From positions 1 through 47,461 of the forward strand of contig JADHVZ010000012.1 of NCBI GenBank assembly GCA_016783745.1: a DNA stretch of 47,461 nucleotides. The letters are read 5' to 3'. The notes under the pieces were generated by a model, which made no database searches, was not told the DNA's origin, and saw only the letters and a program-made list of their open reading frames with translations. Positions 25,762 to 34,754 of this stretch are shown piece after piece (the first letter of the stretch is position 1; every line of letters starts with the position of its first letter). Position numbers and translations under genes: made by a program. This DNA comes from Candidatus Omnitrophota bacterium (GTDB taxonomy: Bacteria > Omnitrophota > Gorgyraeia > JAHIPI01).

Positions 25762-25775
25762 AATATTAAAATTAT

Positions 25776-28403
25776 ATGAATAACAAAAGCTGTGTATCAT
25801 TAATACGAATATTTCTCTTTTGCCTTTTTATAGTCGCCGCATCTCACGCTCACGCCGCCGATAAAATCTACACTGAGGATAATACACTTAAGAGGGTCTT
25901 GGATAACGGCATGACGGTCATCATACATCAAATGAACAAAACACCCATCGTCTCTATCGACATCGCCGTAAAAACCGGCAGCGCGGTTGAGGGTATCTAC
26001 GCGGGCAGTGGGATATCCCATTTTTTAGAACATATGATGTTCAAGAACAAGGCGGAGCAAAAAGGCCAAAGTTACGCTGAGAAAATAAAAGCATTAGGCG
26101 GGAACATGAACGCCTTTACCAGCCATGATTTCACTGTTTACTACGCCACAGTGCCCCCTGAGAAGGCCGCTCCAGCATTAGAAATACTTAAAAACCTGAT
26201 ATCCAATTCGCACTTCGACGCTTTAGAATTAAAAAAAGAGAAGTCTGTTGTCCTTGATGAGGCCAGGAAAAATAAAGACCAGCCGGGCAGGATGGCCTCA
26301 GAACTGTCATGGAGAACGGCATTTCAGGAGCATCCCTATAAATATCCGGTCCTGGGACATGACGGCCTGCTTGAACGCATCGGCAAGCAAGAGATGGAAG
26401 ATTATTACTCAAAAAGATATTCTACCCACCGTATGGTACTCGCGATATCCGGAGACGTAAACAAGGATGAGCTTTTCAGGGAAGTGCTGGAAAAATTCGG
26501 GCCCATGAAGCGTAACCTCATACCGGATTTGCCTAACGTTGAGGAACCTCTGCAGATAAGCCCCAGGGAGCGCGTGGAATATATGGACATCTCACTTGCC
26601 CACGTATCGCTTGCCTTCAGAGGTGTGTCGATAGGCGATCCCGCGCTTTACCCCTTAGACGTGCTGGCTCTGGCGCTCGGAGCGGGCGAAGATTCCATAT
26701 TAACCAAAGAGCTGCGCAACAAAAAGAAGCTGGTGCATCATATCAGCTCGAGTAATATAACATTGCGCAGCGCAGGACTTTTTTATATACATTTTGCCGC
26801 AGATGAGGAAAAAGTGGTTGACGCTATATCAGCTGTCCTCGAGGAACTGGATAATATAAAAAAGCGCGGAATACCCGATAGTGATCTGAAAAAAATACGT
26901 AATATCTCCAGGGCGAATCTTATAAACGGCCTTGAGACGGTTGAAGGCAGGACGAGAGATATGTCAATAAGCGAGGCCCTGACCGGAGATCACGCTTTTT
27001 CTGAATCTTATATAGAAAATCTAGCCCTGGTCACCTCGGAAGATATCAGATCTGCCGCAGGAGATCATCTGATCGATCAACACCTGAATATTGTCCGCAT
27101 CCTGCCTGAGATAAAGGAAGAAAAGATAGCGCCGGATAGCACGCCCCGACCGTCAAGCCGTGAATTATCAAAGCATGATATGACAAACGGGATCAGGATA
27201 ATCATCTGTGAGGACCATTCAACGCCGAACTGTTCCATGTCCGCGGTATTTCTGGGCGGGGTAAGGGCTGAAAACAGTTCCAATAACGGGGTATCGCACC
27301 TTATGTCTTCACTCCTTCTGGACGGAACGAAAGAGAGGAGCGAAGAGGAGATCAAGTCAGAGATCGAAAGCCTGGGAGGCGGAATACACAGCTTCAGCGC
27401 AAACAACAGTTTTGGAATAAAAATAAACCTCTTAAGCGGGGACTGGAAAAAAGGTATCGAAATACTCTCTGATGCCGTGATAAACCCGGTATTCCAGCAG
27501 GAAAAAATGGAAAAGGAAAGATCCCTGATCCTGGCGGCGATCAAGGAGAGGGATGATGGCATAATAAGTTCGGGCATGATGCGCTTTAAAGAGAACTTCT
27601 ACAAAGAACATCCCTACCGCATGCATCCTCTCGGCAAAGCCGAAACCGTCAATAGTCTTGACCGGCGCGATGTTCTGGGGTTTTACAATTCACTGTGCGT
27701 TCCGGCAAATATGGTGATAGCCGTTTGCGGAGACATAAGAGCCGCAGAAGTCACAGATGAGGTAAAAAAACACTTCGCCGATTTTAAAAGAGATGAGCCC
27801 GTACTGCCGGATCCGCCCACTAATATATCAAAAAGGGATAAAAACAAATTTTCCTATGAGATGAAAAGGGAACAGTCCATGATCATAATCGGGTTCCCGA
27901 GCGTAAAATTATCTGACAATGACAGATATGCCTTTGAGATCGTGGATTCTGTCATGTCAGGGTACAACGGAAGGATGTATAATAACGTGCGCGAGAAACT
28001 GGGGATGGGTTATATCGTGGGTTCCTCATATCAACCCGGGCTTGAAGTGGGCTGCTTTGCCTTTTATGCTCTAAGTTCACGTAAAAATATCGATACAATA
28101 AAAGAGGCGATGTTAAAAGAGATAAAGGATTTAAAGGAAAACCCGCTGCCGGAGGAGGAATTAGAGGCCGCGAAAAGATTTCTCATAAACCAATCGGTTT
28201 CTGGCCTGCAGACAAACAGTTCAATAGATTTCGCTACTTCACTTGACGAATTATACGGATTAGGCTACAAAAACTTTGAACTCTATGATGAAAAAATAAA
28301 CAATGTAACGGTGAGCCAGATCAAGAGAGCGGTCAACCAGTATTTTGATACGAAGAACTCTATTATAGTCACGGTTTATGGTGAAACGGGAGGGGAAGAG
28401 TAA
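25776..28403 (+). CDS. M16 (insulinase/pitrilysin family) zinc peptidase, exported
   Basis: An 875-residue protein with a signal peptide (probable cut after SHAHA, residue 27) and two consecutive M16 units. The first has the inverted zinc motif HFLEH (His82, Glu85, His86) and Glu162, exactly 76 residues later, as third ligand. The second unit (from about residue 470) has SHLMSS in the same place and lacks the ligands, so it is probably the non-catalytic half of the clamshell. Likely substrates are periplasmic peptides. It has its own promoter. Confidence 0.92.
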   Translation: MNNKSCVSLIRIFLFCLFIVAASHAHAADKIYTEDNTLKRVLDNGMTVIIHQMNKTPIVSIDIAVKTGSAVEGIYAGSGISHFLEHMMFKNKAEQKGQSYAEKIKALGGNMNAFTSHDFTVYYATVPPEKAAPALEILKNLISNSHFDALELKKEKSVVLDEARKNKDQPGRMASELSWRTAFQEHPYKYPVLGHDGLLERIGKQEMEDYYSKRYSTHRMVLAISGDVNKDELFREVLEKFGPMKRNLIPDLPNVEEPLQISPRERVEYMDISLAHVSLAFRGVSIGDPALYPLDVLALALGAGEDSILTKELRNKKKLVHHISSSNITLRSAGLFYIHFAADEEKVVDAISAVLEELDNIKKRGIPDSDLKKIRNISRANLINGLETVEGRTRDMSISEALTGDHAFSESYIENLALVTSEDIRSAAGDHLIDQHLNIVRILPEIKEEKIAPDSTPRPSSRELSKHDMTNGIRIIICEDHSTPNCSMSAVFLGGVRAENSSNNGVSHLMSSLLLDGTKERSEEEIKSEIESLGGGIHSFSANNSFGIKINLLSGDWKKGIEILSDAVINPVFQQEKMEKERSLILAAIKERDDGIISSGMMRFKENFYKEHPYRMHPLGKAETVNSLDRRDVLGFYNSLCVPANMVIAVCGDIRAAEVTDEVKKHFADFKRDEPVLPDPPTNISKRDKNKFSYEMKREQSMIIIGFPSVKLSDNDRYAFEIVDSVMSGYNGRMYNNVREKLGMGYIVGSSYQPGLEVGCFAFYALSSRKNIDTIKEAMLKEIKDLKENPLPEEELEAAKRFLINQSVSGLQTNSSIDFATSLDELYGLGYKNFELYDEKINNVTVSQIKRAVNQYFDTKNSIIVTVYGETGGEE

Positions 28404-28422
28404 AGAGGCAAAGGTGATAGCT

Positions 28423-29229
28423 ATGAAATCCAGAGAACCTGCTGCAGCGGGGCGGTTCTATCCGGGAACAAAGGCTTCGCTGGAAGAGACCTTATCGTCG
28501 CTGATAAGCAGGGATGAGTCCAGAGAAAAGGTGCTTGGGGCAATATCTCCCCACGCGGGATACATGTATTCAGGCCCTGTAGCCGGCCGGGTCTTTTCAA
28601 GGCTCGCGCCCCGTGATCTTTTCGTGATCATCGGACCCAACCATACCGGAGACGGGAAACCTTTCAGCGTTTACCCGCGAGGACAATGGAAAACGCCTCT
28701 GGGTCCGGCAGAAGTGGACGAGGAATTCTCCGGATACCTTATTGATAACTCCGGATTATTGCAAGCCGATGAAGCGGCTCACGCCTACGAACACTCGATC
28801 GAAGTCCAGTTGCCTTTTTTGCAGTATGGCGGATGGGCATTCAAGTTTGCCGCGCTTTGCGTCGCAAACATGAAGATCGGTGACCTGAAAAAGGCTGGGC
28901 ATGAAGTGGCGAACGCGATAAGCAAGCTGAAAAAAGACGCTACCATCATCGCCTCCAGCGATATGACGCATTATGAAAAGTATGAGTCCGCTAAGACAAA
29001 GGACAGACAGGTCATCAATGCGATACTTGAGCTGGATGAGGACCTGCTGCTCGAAAAGGTCTCAGAATTAAATATATCCATGTGCGGAGTCGCGCCTGTC
29101 ATAATAGCATTAAGCGCGGCTAAAGCGCTGGGCGCCAGGGAAGCTGAACTGATAGACTATAAAACGAGCGGGGATACGTCCGGTGACTATTCCTCAGTCG
29201 TAGGATACGGAGGTATGATCATAAAATGA
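28423..29229 (+). CDS. Memo-family protein (AmmeMemoRadiSam protein B)
   Basis: A 268-residue protein of the Memo family, related to extradiol dioxygenases. Conserved blocks are REPAAAGRFYPG, ISPHAGYMYSGPVAG (His44), IGPNHTG (His74), YEHSIEVQLPFLQ, SSDMTHYE and MCGVAP. The frame is open from 28378, but ATG 28423 fits the family start and lies after the M16 stop with AAGGTG upstream. In many genomes it occurs with an AMMECR1 protein and a radical SAM enzyme. Neither is in this window. Its biochemical role is not established. Confidence 0.88.
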   Translation: MKSREPAAAGRFYPGTKASLEETLSSLISRDESREKVLGAISPHAGYMYSGPVAGRVFSRLAPRDLFVIIGPNHTGDGKPFSVYPRGQWKTPLGPAEVDEEFSGYLIDNSGLLQADEAAHAYEHSIEVQLPFLQYGGWAFKFAALCVANMKIGDLKKAGHEVANAISKLKKDATIIASSDMTHYEKYESAKTKDRQVINAILELDEDLLLEKVSELNISMCGVAPVIIALSAAKALGAREAELIDYKTSGDTSGDYSSVVGYGGMIIK

Positions 29230-30041
29230 GTATGATAGATTATTTACCGAGGCTACTAGGAAAAAAGAGAAAGACCGCCCTTGTGCTAGGAGGCGGTTCC
29301 GCGAGAGGGATCGCGCATATAGGCGTGCTCAAGATACTGCAAAAAGAGAAGATCAAATTCGATCTTGTCGTCGGCACCAGTATAGGCGCGTTCATCGGCG
29401 CCGCTTACTCCCTGGGTGTTGATATGAAAAAGGCGGAGGAGATGGCGTTGACATTCAACGTGCGGGAAAGCCTTGACTTCATAATCCCGCCAGGCCTTGG
29501 ACTGATCAGAGGAAACCGGATCTATAGTGTAATAAAAGATTTTCTCGGGGATAAAAAGTTTTCGGATTTAAAGATACCAACGGCTATCATCGCCACTAAT
29601 ATAGAGAGCGGCCAGGAGGTCGTTTTTACGGAAGGGCCGCTCGCCGAAGCGGTGAGAGTAAGCTGCTCTTACCCCGGAATATTCGCCCCGCAGAGAATAA
29701 ACGGTCAATTACTTGTAGACGGCGGTATCATAAACACGGTTCCTGTCAGCGTCGCGAGGGATATGGGGGCTGATACCGTGGTCGCGATTGACGTAGGATT
29801 CTGCGTCAATGTAGGCGAGATCAAGAGCATATTCGGCATAATATTTCAGGCATTCCAGATCACCGGAGACGAGCTCAACCGCCATCAATCAAAGCAGGCG
29901 GATATTATCATAAGACCCGAACTTAAAGGTATCAACCAGCTTGACTTTGACAGCGCAAAGATAGCAATACAAAAAGGAGAGATAGCTGCGCTTGAAAAGA
30001 TCAAAGAATTAAGAAGAAAAATAGGCGTTATTAACACGTAA
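29226..30041 (+). CDS. Patatin-like phospholipase (RssA type)
   Basis: A 271-residue lipid acyl hydrolase. The oxyanion loop GGGSARG (22-28), nucleophile elbow GTSIG (Ser52) and catalytic Asp165 in DGG are all present, as in the bacterial RssA/YchK group. The protein has no signal peptide, so it probably acts in the cytoplasm on membrane lipids. It overlaps the Memo gene by four bases (ATGA). Confidence 0.9.
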   Translation: MSMIDYLPRLLGKKRKTALVLGGGSARGIAHIGVLKILQKEKIKFDLVVGTSIGAFIGAAYSLGVDMKKAEEMALTFNVRESLDFIIPPGLGLIRGNRIYSVIKDFLGDKKFSDLKIPTAIIATNIESGQEVVFTEGPLAEAVRVSCSYPGIFAPQRINGQLLVDGGIINTVPVSVARDMGADTVVAIDVGFCVNVGEIKSIFGIIFQAFQITGDELNRHQSKQADIIIRPELKGINQLDFDSAKIAIQKGEIAALEKIKELRRKIGVINT

Positions 30042-30057
30042 ATTCAGAAGGGAGCAT

Positions 30058-30339
30058 ATGAGCACTGATAAGAGTAACAGCGACGTAAGGCCTGAACCAA
30101 ATTTCAGCATCTTCATTTCCAGTCTGTCGATGCAGGCCCTTGTATTCATGGGAGAGATCGACAATCCTATGACACATAAGAAAGAGACGAATTTAGAGCA
30201 GGCGAAATACATGGTAGACACGCTTGCAATGGTAAAGGATAAGACCCAAGGGAATTTAAGCGGCCATGAGGCCAATCTTCTTGATAATGTCCTTTATGAA
30301 CTCAGGATGAAATATACGGCAAAATCCGGAAAACTGTAG
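30058..30339 (+). CDS. DUF1844 family small protein
   Basis: A 93-residue protein matching the DUF1844 pattern: FSIFISSLSMQALVFMGEI, then THKKETNLEQAKYMVDTLAM, KDKTQGNLSGHEANLL and a final LYELRMKY. The function of the family is unknown. ATG 30058 follows AGAAGGGAG. It is four bases upstream of rmuC. Confidence 0.85.
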   Translation: MSTDKSNSDVRPEPNFSIFISSLSMQALVFMGEIDNPMTHKKETNLEQAKYMVDTLAMVKDKTQGNLSGHEANLLDNVLYELRMKYTAKSGKL

Positions 30340-30343
30340 ACCC

Positions 30344-31381
30344 ATGAATATTTTTGCGGTCATAAGCGCGATCATAGTATTCGGCGTAGTAGCCCTCCTC
30401 ATCCAACTTGCTTTCTATTTTTCCAAACATCTGAACCTGATGAGACAGGAGGTCTCTCTAAACCTCAAGCAGATAAATGATAATATGACGGCCCACCTTA
30501 AGGACAGCCTGAACTCTATACACGAAGCGAATAAGAACATAGGCGGAAGGCTTGATAGCGCGACCAAGGTCGTGGGAGACGTAAAAGAACACCTGGGTAA
30601 ATTGGAAGAATCTAACCAGCGCCTCTATGAGATAGGCAAGGACATATCCGGGCTGCAGGATCTTCTGCGCGCCCCTAAGCTGAGAGGCGGTATAGGCGAG
30701 TTCATACTGGAGGATCTTCTCAGGCAGATAATACCGCGGGAATTTTATGAGCTTCAATATGAATTCAAAAACAAGGAAAGAGTGGACGCGGCAATAAAGT
30801 TCGGGCAGGGGATAGTCCCGGTAGACGCAAAGTTTCCCCTTGAAAATTTTAAGAGGATCGTGGAGGCAGAAGATGAGGAAGAGCGCCTCCGGATGAAGAA
30901 AAACTTCATCATGGATATCAAAAACCATATCAGAGTGATAGCTGAAAAGTATATCGTCCCCGAAGAAGGCACATTTGATTTCGCCCTTATGTATATCCCG
31001 GCTGAGAATGTATACTATGAGACCATTATAAAAGATGAAAAGTTAAGCGAAGAATCTGGCATATTCCAATTTGCGATAGACAAAAAAGTCATACCTGTAT
31101 CGCCTAACAGCTTCTATGCATACTTAAGAGTCATACTTTTAGGTTTGAAGGGCATGGCTATAGAAAAAGGCGCAAAAGAGATACTCTTCAGTCTTTCGCA
31201 GCTTAGAAGCGGATTCGACAGGTTCAATACGGATTTCTCAAAAATAGGAAAGCATCTCGATAACGCCAAAAACAATTACACCGATAGCGAGAAAAGGCTG
31301 ATCAAGATCTCTGATAAGCTGGCCCATATCGAGACTATGGACAAGTCCGAAAAGCGGGTAAAAATAGGCAGCGAAACATGA
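30344..31381 (+). CDS. rmuC: RmuC-family DNA recombination protein
   Basis: A 345-residue protein with an N-terminal membrane helix (about 5-28), a long coiled coil (about 35-105) and the RmuC domain. The domain shows LRGGIGEFILEDLLRQIIP, RVDAAIKFGQGIVPVDAKFPLENFKRI and VIPVSPNSFYAYLRVI. In E. coli RmuC limits inversions, and the fold is nuclease-like. This version lacks the longer C-terminal tail of the E. coli protein. It overlaps the next gene as ATGA. Confidence 0.92.
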   Translation: MNIFAVISAIIVFGVVALLIQLAFYFSKHLNLMRQEVSLNLKQINDNMTAHLKDSLNSIHEANKNIGGRLDSATKVVGDVKEHLGKLEESNQRLYEIGKDISGLQDLLRAPKLRGGIGEFILEDLLRQIIPREFYELQYEFKNKERVDAAIKFGQGIVPVDAKFPLENFKRIVEAEDEEERLRMKKNFIMDIKNHIRVIAEKYIVPEEGTFDFALMYIPAENVYYETIIKDEKLSEESGIFQFAIDKKVIPVSPNSFYAYLRVILLGLKGMAIEKGAKEILFSLSQLRSGFDRFNTDFSKIGKHLDNAKNNYTDSEKRLIKISDKLAHIETMDKSEKRVKIGSET

Positions 31382-32340
31382 AGCGTAAGATCTCTCTGGT
31401 GATAAGGGCGACTGTAAGCATCGCCCTGATGGCCGTTTTGATATATATGGTGCGGGACAGTATACCAAAGATGCTGACCGCGCTAAAAGGTGTCCCGGTA
31501 AGTATCATACTATTTGCGTATGCGTTATTTGTGATCTCAACTATTACCGCGTCAGTAAGGCTTAAGATACTGCTATCAACAAAAAAAATATCTATGACTC
31601 TTTTTGACATTGTCAAGCTGACATTCGTGGGTTATTTTTTTTCCAGCTTCTTACCGACCGCGGTCGGGGGAGACGTAGCAAAGGCCTTCTATATCTCGAA
31701 GGCAAGCGGCAGGGCGATCAATTCCTACACCACGGTGTTCATGGATAGATTTTTGGGGATGTGCAGTTTGTTTCTTCTTGCCATAGGCGCTTTCTTTTGC
31801 TTGAAAGAGATACCTAAATCCGGCCTCCATTTGTTGCTCCCATTACTTCTTTTAGCCGGTTTATTAATATCGGTTTTTTTATTCAACAAACGATTTGCCG
31901 GATCCGTGGGCCGAGCCTTCACTTCATTCATACCAAAAAAAATCAAGGAAAAGGCCCGGGATATATATGAGGCCATTCACAGCTTTAAAAATTTCAAACT
32001 CAAGCTCCTTGAATGCCTTTTTATTTCGGCAGTGGGGCAATCAACCGCTTTTGTATCCGTATATATATTAGCCATCGGGTTAAAATCTCCTCTACCGCTT
32101 ATGGCCGTATTATTAGTTATGCCGATATCCGCCATAGTGAGCATGGTCCCGTCCATATATGGCACAGGGCCGAGGGAGATGTCGATAGTGATCTTACTCA
32201 GCCCCTTCATCGGCAAAGACGGGGCGCTGGCCATCGCCTTTTTATGGCTCGGTTTATTATTAACAACCGCGTTAATAGGTGGTATAATACATCTGGTTAT
32301 GGGCCGCTATAAGGCTATATCGGCCGAAATACCGCAATAA
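31378..32340 (+). CDS. Lysylphosphatidylglycerol-synthase-type (UPF0104) membrane protein
   Basis: A 320-residue polytopic membrane protein with about seven or eight helices. It has the family blocks VGYFFSSFLPTAVGGDVAKAFYI, TTVFMDRFLGM and SMVPSIYGTGPREMSIV. These match the flippase-like LPG_synthase_TM family without the cytosolic aminoacyl-transferase domain, so it is more likely a lipid or lipid-linked-sugar flippase than a synthase. It overlaps rmuC by four bases. Confidence 0.87.
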   Translation: MKRKISLVIRATVSIALMAVLIYMVRDSIPKMLTALKGVPVSIILFAYALFVISTITASVRLKILLSTKKISMTLFDIVKLTFVGYFFSSFLPTAVGGDVAKAFYISKASGRAINSYTTVFMDRFLGMCSLFLLAIGAFFCLKEIPKSGLHLLLPLLLLAGLLISVFLFNKRFAGSVGRAFTSFIPKKIKEKARDIYEAIHSFKNFKLKLLECLFISAVGQSTAFVSVYILAIGLKSPLPLMAVLLVMPISAIVSMVPSIYGTGPREMSIVILLSPFIGKDGALAIAFLWLGLLLTTALIGGIIHLVMGRYKAISAEIPQ

Positions 32341-32355
32341 AACAGGGGGTTACCC

Positions 32356-32520
32356 ATGATAGATGACGAATTAATGAAGTTGCTTGTCTGTCCTGCATGC
32401 AAAAGCAGCGTAAGGCTGGAGGGGGAGAAGATAGCCTGCACAAATTGCGGGCTTCGTTACCCTATACGTAACGGGATCCCGGTAATGCTTATAGACGAAG
32501 CCGAAAAAGACGACCAATAG
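32356..32520 (+). CDS. Trm112-like (UPF0434) small zinc protein
   Basis: A 54-residue protein, MIDDELMKLLVCPACKSSVR-type, with a second pair CTNC and the typical end GLRYPIRNGIPVML. Two CxxC pairs (CPAC, CTNC) form a zinc ribbon. Trm112-like proteins in eukaryotes and archaea activate methyltransferases; the role of the bacterial UPF0434 group is less clear. ATG 32356 follows CAGGGGG. It is nine bases upstream of aroQ. Confidence 0.85.
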   Translation: MIDDELMKLLVCPACKSSVRLEGEKIACTNCGLRYPIRNGIPVMLIDEAEKDDQ

Positions 32521-32529
32521 GAGACGGAT

Positions 32530-32967
32530 ATGAAAAAGATCCTGGTCATCCACGGCCCTAATTTAAATCTTTTAGGGAAGCGTGAAACGAATATATACGG
32601 AACCTCCGACTTAAAGACGATTAATTCCGAAATATCAAAAAAAGCTAAATCACTAAAAATAAGCGTAGAATTCCTTCAATCAAATCACGAGGGCGATATA
32701 GTGGAGGCAATCGGCGGGGCGGTTAAAAAATATGACGCGTTAGTCATAAATCCGGCCGCCTACACGCATACAAGCGTCGCTATCAGGGATGCGATAAGCG
32801 CTATCCGCATACCTGTGGTCGAAGTACACCTGTCAAATATATATGCCCGTGAGGAATTCAGGCAAAAATCCCTGATCTCACCCGCCGCTAAGGGGAGCAT
32901 TTGCGGATTCGGGCTTCATAGTTACCTTCTGGGGATCGAGGCAGCAGCAGCATCACTTAAGCGGTAA
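32530..32967 (+). CDS. aroQ: 3-dehydroquinate dehydratase, type II
   Basis: Third step of the shikimate pathway, forming 3-dehydroshikimate. The 145-residue dodecamer-type protein has the opening IHGPNLNLLGKRE, catalytic Tyr23 (NIYGT), the QSNHEGDIVE block, NPAAYTHTSVA, and catalytic His100 with EVHLSNI, followed by Arg111. It is 13 bases upstream of pepP. The aroQ-pepP-efp order also occurs in Bacillus subtilis (yqhS-yqhT-efp). Confidence 0.96.
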   Translation: MKKILVIHGPNLNLLGKRETNIYGTSDLKTINSEISKKAKSLKISVEFLQSNHEGDIVEAIGGAVKKYDALVINPAAYTHTSVAIRDAISAIRIPVVEVHLSNIYAREEFRQKSLISPAAKGSICGFGLHSYLLGIEAAAASLKR

Positions 32968-32980
32968 GGACCGGATACAT

Positions 32981-34057
32981 ATGTCCAAAAAAAGGATCGG
33001 CGCGCTTGTCGATCTGCTTCGAAAAAATAAGATCGGCGCTCTATTAGTCACCAAGCCCGAGAACATCTTTTATCTGACCGGATTCACGTCAACCAGGATA
33101 ATGCTGGCCGTAAACGCTAAAAAGAGTTTTGCCGTGACGGATTTCATCTACGCCGAAGCGGCATCAAAAACTCTTAAGCGGCATGGCATAGATGTATACA
33201 TAGCAGACTGTAAGTCGTCGCCCGAAAAGATCATAAGCTCCACGCTCAATAAATACAGGGTCAAGGGCCTTGGAATAGAATCGCACTCTATGAATCTGGA
33301 CCATTTTCAAAAATTGAAGGGATCTCTAAAGAAGACGCATCTTGTCTTAACCGCAGGTATCGTCGAATCTTTGCGCGAGATAAAAGATGCCGGAGAGATC
33401 AGAAGCTTAAAAAAAGCAATAGGAGTGACTGCTGATACGTTTAAGAGCGTAAAGATGATGTTGCGGCCAAAGACCACAGAGGCCGAGTTAGCACGATCAA
33501 TAAAAGTGATTTTCATAAAGAACGGGGCGGATGGATCCTCTTTTGAGCCTATAGTAGCCGGCCAACCGGCCGCCTCTCAACCGCATTATATACCCTCTTT
33601 GAGTAAATTGGGAAATAATAATGCAATATTATTAGATATTGGATGTAAATTATCAGGATACAATTCCGACTTGACAAGGATGTGCTCATTGGGTAAAATA
33701 ACTCCTAAATTTGTTAAATTGTACGCGGTGCTGCTGGAAGCCCAGAGGCGCGCTATTGAGCATGTAAAACCGGGGGTAAAAATATGCGATATAGACCATG
33801 AGGCCAGGCAGTATATCGAAAGTAAAGGGCTTGGACGTTTTTTCGGGCATAATACGGGCCATGGCATAGGATTAGAGATCCATGAACATCCTTCGGTCTC
33901 AAGTACCAATGTTAATACCCTGAAAGAGGGTATGGTATTCACGGTAGAGCCCGGTATATATATACCGGGTTACGGGGGGCTCAGGATAGAGGACGTGATC
34001 ATGGTAACACGGAATGGGCGCAAGGTATTAACGCATGATATCGACAAATCAATTTAA
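32981..34057 (+). CDS. pepP: Xaa-Pro aminopeptidase / M24 dipeptidase
   Basis: Cleaves N-terminal residues preceding proline. The 358-residue protein has a creatinase-type N-terminal domain (about 1-125) and the pita-bread catalytic domain. Metal-binding blocks are LLDIGCKLSGYNSDLTR (two Asp), GHNTGHGIGLEIHEHP (His), FTVEPGIYIPG (Glu) and GLRIEDV (Glu). The last 23 bases overlap efp, so EF-P translation is probably linked to it. Confidence 0.93.
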   Translation: MSKKRIGALVDLLRKNKIGALLVTKPENIFYLTGFTSTRIMLAVNAKKSFAVTDFIYAEAASKTLKRHGIDVYIADCKSSPEKIISSTLNKYRVKGLGIESHSMNLDHFQKLKGSLKKTHLVLTAGIVESLREIKDAGEIRSLKKAIGVTADTFKSVKMMLRPKTTEAELARSIKVIFIKNGADGSSFEPIVAGQPAASQPHYIPSLSKLGNNNAILLDIGCKLSGYNSDLTRMCSLGKITPKFVKLYAVLLEAQRRAIEHVKPGVKICDIDHEARQYIESKGLGRFFGHNTGHGIGLEIHEHPSVSSTNVNTLKEGMVFTVEPGIYIPGYGGLRIEDVIMVTRNGRKVLTHDIDKSI

Positions 34058-34592
34058 GAGCGGAATATTCATAAAACTCGACGGACAACTCTATATGATA
34101 ATGGAATTTCAACATCATAAGCCCGGCAAGGGCGGAGCAGTGGTGCGGACAAAGCTCAGGAATGTGAAAGCTGGATCCATTGTAAATCGGACGTTCAGGG
34201 CAGGTGATGCTGTTGAGAATGTGTTTGTGGAAGAAAAAAAATTCCAGTATCTATACGCGGATAACGGGCATTATCATTTTATGGACAGTGAATCGTATGA
34301 ACAGATATCGATCTCTGAGAAAGTGGTGGGCAGCGCAAAGAATTTTCTCAAAGAAAACTCCGAGGTCAGCGTAACTATGTATGAAAGTGATATACTCGAT
34401 ATAAAATTGCCTACTTTTATAGACCTTAAAGTAGCGGAGGCGGGTCCCGGCTCAAGAGGGGATACCGTCAAGCAGGGAACCAAGAACGCAATGCTTGAGA
34501 CCGGGGCAACCGTACAGGTTCCGCTTTTCATAAATTCCGGGGACATAATAAAGATCGATACGCGCACAGGCGGATATGTAGGGCGCGCTTAG
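34035..34592 (+). CDS. efp: Translation elongation factor P
   Basis: Relieves ribosome stalling at polyproline. The 185-residue protein has three OB-like domains. Domain I carries the tip loop KPGKGGAVVR with Lys32 at the site that is modified in many bacteria. The C-terminal block GDTVKQGTKNAMLETGATVQ contains the EF-P signature region. No epmA or ymfI-type modification gene is in the window. Its start lies inside pepP. The following gap holds an octad hairpin repeat. Confidence 0.96.
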   Translation: MISTNQFKSGIFIKLDGQLYMIMEFQHHKPGKGGAVVRTKLRNVKAGSIVNRTFRAGDAVENVFVEEKKFQYLYADNGHYHFMDSESYEQISISEKVVGSAKNFLKENSEVSVTMYESDILDIKLPTFIDLKVAEAGPGSRGDTVKQGTKNAMLETGATVQVPLFINSGDIIKIDTRTGGYVGRA

Positions 34593-34612
34593 GGATTTTA
34601 TTGATAATCATG

Positions 34613-34720
34613 GGTCACAAAGTCACAAGGTCACCAGGTCACAAGGGAAGAAAAACCCCTGGTGACGTGTGACCTGGTGACGTGTGACCTGGTGACCTGG
34701 TGACGTGTGACCTGGTGACC
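34613..34720. repeat. GGTCACCA octad inverted-repeat element
   Basis: Left arm: four 8-base units (GGTCACAA, AGTCACAA, GGTCACCA, GGTCACAA, 34613-34644). After an A-rich spacer (34647-34655) comes a right arm of alternating CTGGTGAC (8) and GTGTGAC (7) units up to 34720, whose reverse complement is the left-arm unit. The right arm has about twice as many units as the left, so only part can pair. It fills the efp-accB gap and touches the TATAAT of a candidate promoter. Confidence 0.85.
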
Positions 34721-34727
34721 TTATAAT
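34700..34727 (+). promoter_or_regulatory. Candidate promoter for accBC at the edge of the repeat
   Basis: TATAAT (34722-34727) follows the last repeat unit. A -35-like GTGACG (34700-34705, four of six matches) lies inside the repeat with a 16-base spacer. The predicted start near 34734 leaves about 20 bases of leader with GAGGAG at 34744-34749 before ATG 34755. The -10 match is perfect, but the -35 is weak and part of a repeated unit, so it could be chance. Confidence 0.45.
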
Positions 34728-34754
34728 CCAACATACTTTATCCGAGGAGTAAAT

